Of a stretch of 64,000 nucleotides of DNA, positions 51,266 to 61,938 are shown piece after piece. Below the pieces are notes generated by a model. It was not told the DNA's origin, made no database searches, and worked only from the letters and a program-made list of their open reading frames with translations. The stretch's first letter is position 1, and each line of letters begins with the position of its first letter. The position numbers and the translations under genes were made by a program. Source of the DNA: Pegea sp. RAD2-039 (taxonomy: Eukaryota > Chordata > Thaliacea > Salpida > Salpidae); NCBI GenBank assembly GCA_034620365.1, contig JAQGEQ010000263.1, forward strand, positions 682,001 through 746,000, given 5' to 3'.

Positions 51266-52662
51266 AAAAAATATTTCTTACAAAAATATGCTTGGCTCGT
51301 AGTCTTGTTTTAATTTTCGGACAAACTTGGTCTGCTAGCATGATAGATTTGTCGTTTAATAATTAATTTATAAGCTATAACGATAATTACATTTGAATAT
51401 TAGTTAGGGTTGACTAAAGGCAGTTGTGGTCACAGTAGGCCTTGAAATTTGTCAATAAATAAATGTGTACGTTTTATCACACTTTTAAAACTTCGTTTAT
51501 AATTTAAGCAATATGTGGTTGCTGTCAGGTGCTGCTATCATTTCTGCTTGGCTAAGGTGACTCATACAGAAAATTCTGGACGACTATGAGTAGAATCATG
51601 ATTAATAAATGTCACCTTTCACTACTATAGGACTATTTGAGATGTATATCGACTCACATGATACTCTCATATATGCGCATTGGCTTTGATTGTAGTAAAT
51701 AGTAGCGTGTGCTAAAATGTACCCATTAACATATACCTTTAACAAGTCACAATTATTGGTTAATAAAACAAAAAAGATTAATCGTAAGTTTTGAGATGAA
51801 TGTTTTTGAAAACTCGATTTAGCAATATTCAAGATTTTAACAGTTTCAAAAATATAAACCAATAAGTTACTGTATTCGTGTAGAAATCATACATTAAGAA
51901 AAAGTTAAAATGAGATTCTGATTAGGAGTTTTTTGATTTAATTAAAACTTTTTCTGTAAAATTTTCAAAAAATAATTGGCAAACACCAAGTATCCTTCTG
52001 TAAGATACCACAAAAACTTTACATTAACTTATTATAATACTATCTTTTTCACCTTATTAGTTTTTGTTTAGCAATTACTAAATATATTTTTGGTAAAGAT
52101 TTAATTTAATAGTTCATAGTAACTTTTGAAAAGAACGACTATTATAGTAATTGTAGGAACAATTTCATGATAAGAATTTCCTTAAATGTTTCAATTTAAT
52201 GATTTTGCCAATTTCTAATCAAACTTTTTTTAAACCTTACACTAAAGTTTGAGATCAGTTTGGAATTGAGCCTATAAGAGTCAAGATGACTTCATCTATA
52301 TAAAATTGTAATAATCTGTTTCAAAAATCAGTATTTGACTTTCTAAACGTAAAAAAAACTCATTGCTATTTTATTCACGATGTTATAGATGGTCTAAAAA
52401 AACTCTAAAAAACGAAATAAAACAACTAATAAACTAAGAAAAAATAAATTGCTTCAAAATATTTGGAATCATTCTTAATAGGCAAGCCATTATTCGTTGG
52501 CTAGTTATGATATAAAAAAATCGAAGTTAAAGCAGCGGTATTTATGATGATGTTTTGGTAGTTAGATGACAAAGACTTTGATAGCGAGCAATTTATAGGT
52601 GGAATTGGCTTTTAGGGTTTCACTATCACAAAAAAATTAATTAAAAAAGCAGCAATTCTTCT
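51266..52662. other. intergenic, no gene seen
   Basis: AT-rich spacer between the partial gene copy and the caspase 3' end. An 86-codon open stretch at 51602-51862 (minus) has no recognisable features. Confidence 0.4.
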
Positions 52663-55042
52663 TCATAGTCCAGGAAAAAAGTATAAAAGTTTACTAAAAG
52701 TGTGGCGAGACTCTGACATTGCCTTGCATCTATTCAAATCAGAAATTGTCAGTAAAGATCAACAAAATTTACCATCTACCTGTGGTATTCTCTTCTACCA
52801 GGGTTTTGCCCTTCTTTTTTCATTACCAATCGATTGACATCTGTCATAATCTCGAGAAAATGTCGATCGTGAGCATGACGAGCCATCACCTAAGTCCAAC
52901 GCCTCAACTAGCAAATGGGGTGGTAATAAAACGGTGACTTACTCTCACAAATGCTTGAATAAACCAGCTTCCTTTAACAGTATTTCTCATCGCTGAAAAC
53001 CCACTAACTGTTCCATAACCGACAAAGTAATCCGAATTACAGGGTAACTTGTTTCGTGGTGAAAGTTTGAAGCTATTAAAACTTAAACCTTGGGTGAGAT
53101 CGGACTCAGGAGGAACTACTGGATGAGAGTAAAGAGCAGTAGATGACCTGTTATCACCTCTTCCATCTGTTTCATCAGTTCCTTTATCAGGATTTCTACC
53201 CCGGCATGCTTGGATTAGAAAGATCTATAAATTTGATCCATAAACTTCAATTAAAAAAAGTCACAAGAAATCTAAACCTTGGGTTTGTTTTGTAGTCCAG
53301 GACAATTGACATTATTAAAAACACTCAGCATTTGTTCGATGTTGATGGGAAGTCCTTCTTGAGAGTAGAAGACTCCCTCTGCTCCATGGCTCATTACAAT
53401 CAAGAACATACAATCGCTAGTCTCATGCTCCACCATCCTCGAAAATGCCTACCAACAGAAATAATTAATTCTTGAACTCAGAGAATGTTTTTACAAAAAG
53501 TTAAAACTGATTGAGAAGTTGTTTATAAATTGAACTTACGAATAAAGTAGACCAAATTCCTCTTTCACTTGTATCAACCAGTTGATGACAAACAAATTTA
53601 AGCTGATTTAAAACACATTTCAGTCTTTCCACATCAACTTCTCCACCCTAAATATTGAAGAATTAGTTTACAAACCAAAACTGGAATCTTTCTTAAGATT
53701 TGTTACTTCTCTGTTAGTTAGTCCTGAATCTTGAGTAAATTGTTCAATAGAAATCAAAAGAGCATGACCACGAGGACTAGAGATCATTTTATAACTATTC
53801 CTTCTTTTTTCAGTTTTCATCTGCAAGAAAATTTTTAATGATAAATAAAATATAAAAACAACAACTTTTAGATTTAATTAAAAACAATTTTCAATTCCCA
53901 ACAAGTTTTATAATTTTTAATATAAAATATTTTTTCAATTAGTTTTAAAAAGCTTTTTGTAAGGAGTATACTCTTCAAAGGATATTCAAATAGTTTATTA
54001 TTATTATTAGTTATTCAAATTGTCAATAGTTATATAAACACACAACCATTATAAGAAATATAAATTGACAAAAGTTTTCTAGAAACCTGTGGGTCTGAAA
54101 ACTGAATCATAAGGTCTTCAACAGCAGGTCCATCGACAACATCTTTCATTTGCAACTCATATTCTTCTTCTTCTTCATCTTCCTGATCTTCTTGTTCTTT
54201 ATATTTTCTGTTCACACTGGATTGATAAATTGGTGAATTTGAGAATATATGGTTTGTTAGAGACAAAACACTTTTTTGGGATTTTAATTCAAATTCTGGG
54301 ATATTATTGATTTCATTTTTTTGATATAAATCACTTTTTGCATCTGTGCAGTGATTGCCTAATAATTTATCATTTGTTTGTGTTGTAATACATCCTTTGC
54401 AGTGTTTTATTGATTTTGTTGATAATATTTTTTGTCCAGATAATAGTTTGAAAAGATTTTCTTGATATGATATTTGAAGAGAGTTTTTGAATTCATTGAA
54501 AGCTCTAGGACCTCTTTTCTCCAAAATATTTAAAAATTTTATCTAAAAAAGTTTTTTAGTCATAATTATTTCTTCATTAGAAAATTATTCTAACTTAATT
54601 TATATATAAAATAAAGCTTAAAAAGTGGATATATAAACTTTTAAATTACTTAAGTCAACTATTCAAATATAATATATATTTTACATAAAATTAGTTTTTA
54701 TTTATAAATACTTATTATTTATTTATCATTTTAAGATTATAAATAATATTACATAAAACAATTTCTAAATTCTCAAAAACAGCTGACTTTTTTTAAGATC
54801 TCACGTTTTTAAGTTTTACTTTGTTTATATTAATTATTTGTTACTACAAGCAAACTTTTGGCGCAATATTATCTTTTACTTACCCGTCTATCTCTAATCG
54901 ACTTAACAGCTTCAATATCTTCAAACATTTGAGATGACAAAATATTTGTCGAAACTAAATATTGTAAAACGCTTTCTAATTGTAAATTTTCTAATAATAT
55001 AAGTCGATTTTCTCTCATTATTTTCTTATCTTGTCGATTCAT
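52663..55042 (-). CDS. CARD-containing initiator-type caspase, 8 exons
   Basis: Cysteine protease of the apoptosis machinery. Exons 55042-54884, 54542-54087, 53820-53707, 53647-53540, 53448-53278, 53224-52943, 52889-52780 and 52729-52663 give 488 residues. Residues 1-90 look like a CARD, ending in the typical RGPRAFNEFKNSL. A linker of about 100 residues contains an acidic tract (EQEDQEDEEEEEYE). The protease domain has the catalytic histidine in MSHGAEG and the catalytic cysteine in IQACRGRN. The inter-subunit region holds several aspartates (KGTDETDGRGD) that could be cleavage sites. The small subunit ends KLLYFFPGL, like other animal caspases. Domain order is that of caspase-2/CED-3-type enzymes; the exact orthology is not resolved. 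Confidence 0.93.
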
Positions 55043-56260
55043 TTCGAAAAACTTGATAGTAATTTGAAAAGCGTTTTCAAAATTACATAGTTTCTCATAT
55101 CTTTAAAAATGTGAGTGGATGACAGTGTTTACTAAAATGGCTTTTTATGTAAAATTGTAATGTAAATAATCAATAAATTCTTTAATACAAGTTTTATTAG
55201 CTCTATTTGAAAATAGGATAACATTCAATTTAAACTTTCAATCAAAAGTTCTGAAAGCTAATCAACTTAAAATTATTAAAGTATCCAGTTTTAGTAGTTT
55301 GAAGTCGAAAGGGCTGCATAGAGACCCAATGTATCTCGTATTGTTGTCCACTAGATCTAAGAGTATTTAAAAGAATTCTAACTAGAAATAAATTCTAAAG
55401 GCTTCTGTGAAATTTTTAGTTTTTTAAAGGAAGTCTTCTTGTCAGTTTATTTGTTTAAGTTCATGTCATACGGTTTGTTGAGATAGTTAAGAATTACTTT
55501 TGTAATTTTTTAAGGTCTCATATTTACGTAATGATATAATTTTTCAAAATTTACAGTAAGTTTCGTTTTAAAAAATAAAATAATCATTGTGCTTAAAACA
55601 CATTTTGACCATTGTAATCTTTTTTGCTAACTTTTTATTGCCATTAGTACCACGTTTTAGCTTCATAATTGAGTCTATTTTCTTCAAAATAAAAATTTTA
55701 TGTAACAAATAGTTTTCTGATTGATATTATAATGAATTATAATATATAGGCTGATAAAAACAATAAACAAAGTTTTATTCAAAGATTATTTGACTGAAAT
55801 ACACTTTCATTAATTCAATACTAATAGTTTTTCTACTTAGGGAGTTTTTTCATCTACATTTTTCATGTGCTGCTTGTTCAAAATAAATTGATTAAAAAAC
55901 TTGCACATTGATAGTTACAACTGGCAATAACAACAAAACTATTTTGTAGTGAAAACATATTTTTAGCTTATTACAATCAAAAAGTTTATGGTTTACAAAC
56001 AAGAATAATGTGTTTTATATTTAATTACTGAATGTATTTATAATATTCAGTTATATATCAATAGTATAAAATATTAATTTTAGAATTTAATATTATATGA
56101 AATATTAATTGTCTAATAGATGTAGTGCATTCAATTTAAAAAAAAATATGTTCCTAAACAAAGAAATACAGATTTAATTTGAATAAGTTTAGATTAATAG
56201 TAGTTTGATTTAACTTTAATTTATACTTTTATGTTTATATAGTTGCTTTTGATAAAATTT
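55043..56260. other. intergenic between divergent caspase and ELAC1
   Basis: Shared upstream region of two divergent genes. AT-rich, without recognised exons or repeats. A TTTATATAG acceptor-like site lies about 20 nt before the ELAC1 start. Confidence 0.4.
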
Positions 56261-58154
56261 ATGAATTTAAATTTTCTTGGAACAGCATCTGGGTATCCTT
56301 CTCCCACTAAAGGTGATTTTCTTTTCATATTTGAGTGCATCTGCTCGTTTAGTAAAAATAGTTTATATAGACATTGCTTAAAATTAGAAGTAAATTAATA
56401 TATTAACTTCTTATATTAAATCAAATGTTTATAATCATATTTTACATGATTGAATAGAATTAAAATTTGCTTTTTAAGAAGATTTTTTTTTAATTTTAAA
56501 ATTTGTAAAATTTTCCTTAAAAAATTGATATAAGAAAATCTTTTTTAATTTTTTCAAAGTCCTTTTAAAAGTCATCATAAAAGAAGCAAATATTTCTTTA
56601 AAATATTTTTAATATCTAATAGCCAATTTAGTTAAATGTGAAGCTTATTATATGAATCTATTCTGAATATTTAAATTTTATGATTTCATTTCATGTCATT
56701 AAATAGGAACATCTTCTATTGCTTTGAGATATGATGGTGAAGTCTGGTTAATAGATTGTGGTGAAGGAACACAAACACAAATTATGAAATTAAAACTGAT
56801 TAAACCCAGAGCAATCACTAAGATTTTCATCACACACTTACATGGAGATCATATATTTGGTTTACCTGGTAAATTTTGTAATTTAAAAATTTTAATAAAA
56901 TATTTCAATTTTATTTTATTTTAAGGTTTGTTGTGTACAATATCAATGTGTATGGCACCAGCAGAAAATAGTGAAAGTAGCTCTTCAGAACCAACAAAAA
57001 CTGTTGAAATTTATGGACCATATGGTTTACGAAGGTTGAGGTGGTAGAGATTTATTGATTAATTACATAAGGTTATATTCTCAGATATTTGAGAGAGTGT
57101 CTTTCACTGTCTCAATCAAGGTTGGAGTTTAACTATGTAGTTCATGAGTTACATCCTATTAATGAACAATTTCAAACTTGTCCTGATTTAAAACATATGA
57201 ATAATCACAGCTGTTCTGAAAGTAATTTTTAAATTGATTTTTCTTGTAATAAATTTCAAACATTTTAAACAAAACCCTAACATTTGCTGAAGGTTTAGAA
57301 AAATTTCTTTTGAAGGTTCACTTCATGTTTGCGAAGCTTCAACCGGAAGAAATATTATTTGTGATGAAAAAAATCTTTGTTGGAATCTCTTCTCAGATGG
57401 GCCAGTCATTGCACAAGCAGGAGCCCTCATTCATAGGGTTCCTTGCTTTGGATACGTTTTTACAGAAAAGGATAAGCCTGGAAGTTTGCTGAGTAGTAAA
57501 CTTATTCAGTTTGGTGTCCCAAAAGGTCGGAGTTATTAAATAAATATTTGAGAATTCTGTTAAAACAAATCTGATTGTTTATGAAAAAAATTGAACCATT
57601 TAGGTAAACTATTTGGTCAAATTAAGAATGGACAGGCTGTAACATTAGCAGATGGTCGTGTTGTTGATCCTGACCAGTTTGTAGGACCTCCGATTCCTGG
57701 AAGAAAAGTCAAAGCTGCCTAGTTTTGTCATCTTTATTTATTCTTTCTTCAATTTTAGATTGCAATTCTTCAAGACACTTGTGATTCATCTTTAATGGTT
57801 GATTTGTGTCTGAACTGTGATGTTCTTGTTCATGAGTCAACGAATGAAGAAGCTAATAGACAGAAATGTGTAGAAAATGGCCATTCAACCCCTGTCATGG
57901 CCGCCCAATTTGCTTTAAGAACTAATTCAAAAATGTTGATATTGACCCATGTTAGCCAAAGGTAAGTTCAAATCTTCAAAACATTTATTTGAAATTGTTT
58001 TTCTACAAGGTACAAACATCGAAATTGTCAAGAAGTAGAAGAAGACGATAAAACTAGTGATATACTTCAAGAAGAAGCACAAAATTTATTAAATAGTCAA
58101 ACAGTTTTATGTGCTTATGATGGGCTGGTAATACCTGTAACTACTACGAAGTAA
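56261..58154 (+). CDS. ELAC1: short-form tRNase Z (ELAC1), 8 exons
   Basis: Metallo-beta-lactamase endonuclease that trims tRNA 3' ends and repairs cleaved tRNAs. Exons 56261-56312, 56707-56868, 56926-57034, 57085-57221, 57316-57525, 57604-57707, 57759-57961 and 58010-58154 give 373 residues (human 363). Start [21 protein letters not shown] matches the family. The zinc-binding motif THLHGDH is intact, followed by FGLPGLL. Later conserved pieces are [50 protein letters not shown] and LTHVSQRY. The second half carries a family-typical flexible arm region. Introns after the first are 49-94 bp. Confidence 0.95.
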
Positions 58155-58329
58155 AGAAGACGATAGAACTAGTAATAATATTTTATTTGACGCATGGCTG
58201 CAAATGATCAATTACACAGTTCTTAAAGAGGACTAATAAAATATTAGGCACCTCAATTTAGCAAATTAATATAAAATAAAACAAATACAAAAAGAAATAG
58301 GTTACGAAAATGAAGCTATTCAGAAGAAT

Positions 58330-60290
58330 TTTCATTTTATTTGATAAAAATAAGCTTGTGATCTATAAAACAAAAGTACGTTTTCTTGCTAGGTGAAGAT
58401 AAAACTGGACTTTCTCTTCCCAAATAGAAATTAGAAATAGATTTCTTGTAAACTATACAAAGATCTTCGTACAGAGATTTGAAGGAAGGGTCTGTTTTAG
58501 TTTGTTTGTATAAGAGGTTTTTAAAATATTGTAAATTCATTAAATTTTTGCGCAAACGTGGTTTTTTTGCTGACTCGATAAAAAGTTATGAATTTCTCAA
58601 TTGACTCTTTAACGATGTTAGTAAACCTTGAGTAAATAGTATTGATGTCTTTGGTAGAGTTGAAAACAGAAATCCAGTCAACATCTGATAGAAGCTTGTT
58701 GATACTATTATAATTTCCACAGTAAAAATTCCATTTGCTTGAAGTTTTAACGTTCATAAAAAAAGTTTGATGGAGCTTGAATTCAACCATATTGTGATCG
58801 CATGTCAGAGCAAAAGGTTCTTTTTGATCAACGTAGATAATGTTGTCAGGTTCTGATGTGATGAGAAGATCCAAAGTATTACCACTAACTTTGGTCGGAA
58901 AAGTAACCATCTGAGATAGATTATTGGCATTGAGGAAGCTTACAAAGGCACGACTTAAAATGACTGAATTAGGATTGTCACTATCCAAGTTAAACGATTT
59001 TCTTATAAACACTGAAATTTGGGTTACTCAAATCAATTTTATTAAGATTAAAATCCCCCAAGATATATGGCTCAGGACACACAACACTCTTCAGAACCTT
59101 CAATAAGGCCTTAACAGTGGTTTTAGTTTTAGAGGGTGGTATGTAGGTACATATAAAACGAGAAAATTTGAACTTTTAGTAATGAAAATCGAAAGCGATA
59201 ATCTCAAATCCTGGAAAATTAATGGGATCGATTTGAATTCTAGAGATCATAGGTGCAAGCGATGTTTTATAAATTACACAAACACCGCCGCCTCTATCAT
59301 ACAGTCTGTCAGAACGCAAAACACAAAAAAGTTACCGTCAACCAGAAAAGAATCAGGATACAACGGTTTCAACCAAGTTTCAGTAATAAAAACAAATGTG
59401 AAATCTTGAGAATGCAAAAGAGCTTTCAATTAAAAATTTTTGTTAATAATTGACCGTGCGTTGAAGAACATAACTAATGTGACAAAGGAATCGTTTTTTT
59501 GACGCTTGTGAAATTTAATGATAGGCTTCTGTAAATTGATATCTTGTGCTGGAAGGGTAGTATTTACAGTTGTGTGTGGAGAGAATTAAAAAAAAGATGT
59601 AGATCCAGTGGTTATTTGCCACCTCCATTTTTTGAAAACTCGAAATCACCGACCACAGAGGCTCATGTGACAGGTTTCTTTGTAGAGGCATCCAGTTCAG
59701 CCGTTGATTTAGACAATCTAGAAATTTGTTCGTTGATTTTGGCAACATCATTGCCAATTTCAAATTAAAATTTTGCCAATTCAGCGGATATCGATTTGCT
59801 GATGTCAGGTAATAGGTTTGAATTAGAGTATATAGATGTTATGTTAATGGTTCTACATTTAATGCAGAGCTATTTAAACCCCATTTGCTTCATCTGTCTT
59901 TTTTCAAAAATATCATAAGTTTTTTTGCTCACATCACTACAGCTGAGATGAAACTATGAGAGACATCTATTACTTTATATTGCCGGAACTTCACCAGAGC
60001 AAATTTTAATTCAGGATTGGCAATTGCCATTGCAAGCTTGTTTTGATGAAGTCGGTTTGTCAGAATTTTTCTGTATGCTGGAACGTAAGTTCTTGCTACT
60101 TTTATTTGGATCTATCATAGTTTTTAATTTGATGAAAGATTTTTAGTGTAACCTAAACCAAAAAAGTTTAAATCGATTTCTTATCCAGATAGAATAATTT
60201 ATCTCTAGTAATCTACAAATCACTTGCTAAAAATAGTTTTATCAAAACTTAAAAGCACTATTCAATAAATTATAACCTATAAGCTGAAGA
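58330..60290 (-). mobile_element. LINE copy (CR1/Jockey-like): 5'UTR, part of ORF1, endonuclease, start of RT linker
   Basis: Second copy of the family seen at 5.1-6.3 kb. Reading from 60290 down: 5'UTR shared with the first copy, ORF1 remnant with the PHD-like region partly decayed, and a shared KKPVTWASVVGD stretch near 59690-59650. An APE-type endonuclease follows with ITETWL (near 59400), YILGDFN (near 59070) and LTCDHNMVEF (near 58800). Then comes the ORF2 linker typical of Jockey/CR1 (YKKSISNFYLGRE). The reverse transcriptase is absent. Several stops and frameshifts show that it is dead. The proximal end at about 58330 is only 175 bp beyond the ELAC1 stop codon. Confidence 0.88.
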
Positions 60291-60302
60291 CCCTTATTCA
60301 AA

Positions 60303-60485
60303 TGTCCTGCTGGGTGGAGAAGTGGTTACTACACCTACCTTCTAAATAGGAAGTACCGGGTTCGACCCCAGGTGGAGACATATTCATAAACTTCTGAGAA
60401 AAACCATAAAAAACTCGTGAGAATGCGTGTTAGCAAGATGTGCTCTCTTAAGGCACCCTCCTTCGCATTTATATATATAAAAAAA
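60303..60485 (+). mobile_element. tRNA-derived SINE with LINE-like 3' tail
   Basis: The 5' part looks like a tRNA with an A-box-like GGAGAAGTGG and a good B box GGTTCGACCCC. The 3' part, GAGAATGCGTGTTAG and the hairpin GTGCTCTCTTAAGGCAC, matches the 3' ends of the LINE copies at 5061-5118 and 44101-44165. The SINE ends in a TATATA/AAAA run. It would be transcribed by RNA polymerase III and moved by the LINE machinery. It lies directly beside the LINE 5' end at 60290, in opposite orientation. Confidence 0.88.
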
Positions 60486-61938
60486 TATAAATAAAATCTT
60501 ATTCAAATAGTATCTTTAGTGTAGAAGCTGGGTGAACTAAAATGATTTTATAAAATGATAGACTGTTTTTTTATAAACATAAATAAAGTATCAGATAAGA
60601 TCTAGATATGGCCCTATCGTAACATACGTATTTAATAATAAACAAATTTAAAGCAAAGATGAACATTTTTTGATAAAGAAATAAATGTCTTAAATACCTT
60701 CTTGTATTGAAAAAACATATATATATATATACTACGAAAAGTATTTTATCGCTTAAGTAATACCGGTCAAATTTTATAACAATTTTCAACAGGTTTGCGA
60801 TCAACGTGGTTCCGTTGCAAAAAAATTTAAACATGTGACGGTTTCTGCTGAATCACAATTTTTATAGTCTTCCTGGTTTTTTATTTCTTTTTGTCAAAAA
60901 AAGATTTAAATTGTTTTACTTGATTGTAGTTAAGTTTATTCTCATTTATAAATCATTAAAAACAGTTAACCTTTTTCATTTTCTCAAGATGTAGTTGGTT
61001 CCATTTAGATATCTGAAGGAAATGTTGTAAGTTGTTCAATCATTTTTGGATTACTAAATTTGGAATTAAATTTTATCTTATTTCTCGCTCAAAAGACATT
61101 TTAATTTAATAATATTGTTATTAAATAGTGATCCATTTTTATCTTAAGCAAAATCTTTTTATGATAAGATTTATTTTTTTATTCAATTAAACTTTTGTAT
61201 AGTAAATCAATTTTGAAAAAAATTAATAAATTAATGAACTTTTTTTAAGTTATCCTAGACCAGAACAATTTAATTATAATTTAATTATAATTTATACTTA
61301 ATAAATAGAGATTCTAAGCCTTTAATCATTGAGGTAAAATATAGATAACATTTTTATATAGCTTGATTTATATATTATAATTGATAATTAGAAAAATTTT
61401 ATCGACACATAAGTTAAAAAATAATTCATTTTTAATCCTTAAACTTGCTTTTCTTACTAGAGATGTCAAACTTTGTGGAAAAACTTGGAAATTATATTTG
61501 TTCTAGGAATTCAAAAAATATGTCTTATAAAATGGCTCTCTGTCTTTTAATTGTAACAAAGTATTTGTTAGCTTAGCATGTTTTTTTTTAGGTTGATCTC
61601 TCATTTGTTTTTATTATTTATAACTCTACATTTCAAACAAATAATTTGACAATGTTTTTTATGTTTATTTTTTTCATTTGCTAGCAAAATTTTCTTTTGA
61701 GTTTTACTAGTTTAATTAGCCTTTTCTGTTAATTATTATTTTGTAGATTATTTCTTCTAACTAAATCTCAAATCAATTTCAAATGTAGCAGGGATAATTT
61801 GTAATTATTCTTGAATTTTGAAATATATAATTGCTTAACACTGATCTTTAGAAACTTAGCATGCCATGTTTCATAAAAAAATATAACTTTTGTACCAATT
61901 ATATTAGCTTGTATTTTTGCAGAATATTTTGTAGAAAT
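60486..61938. other. DNMT3 upstream region, AT-rich, (TA)n run
   Basis: Contains a short TA repeat at about 60715-60731 and otherwise AT-rich sequence. No gene was recognised. A TATTTTTGCAG acceptor ends about 18 nt before the DNMT3 start codon. Confidence 0.45.

Noticed and set aside
61861-61938. DNMT3 start at 61861
   Set aside because: An acceptor-like TTTTTGCAG lies between this ATG and the one at 61939, and the extra residues look like translated AT-rich intron.
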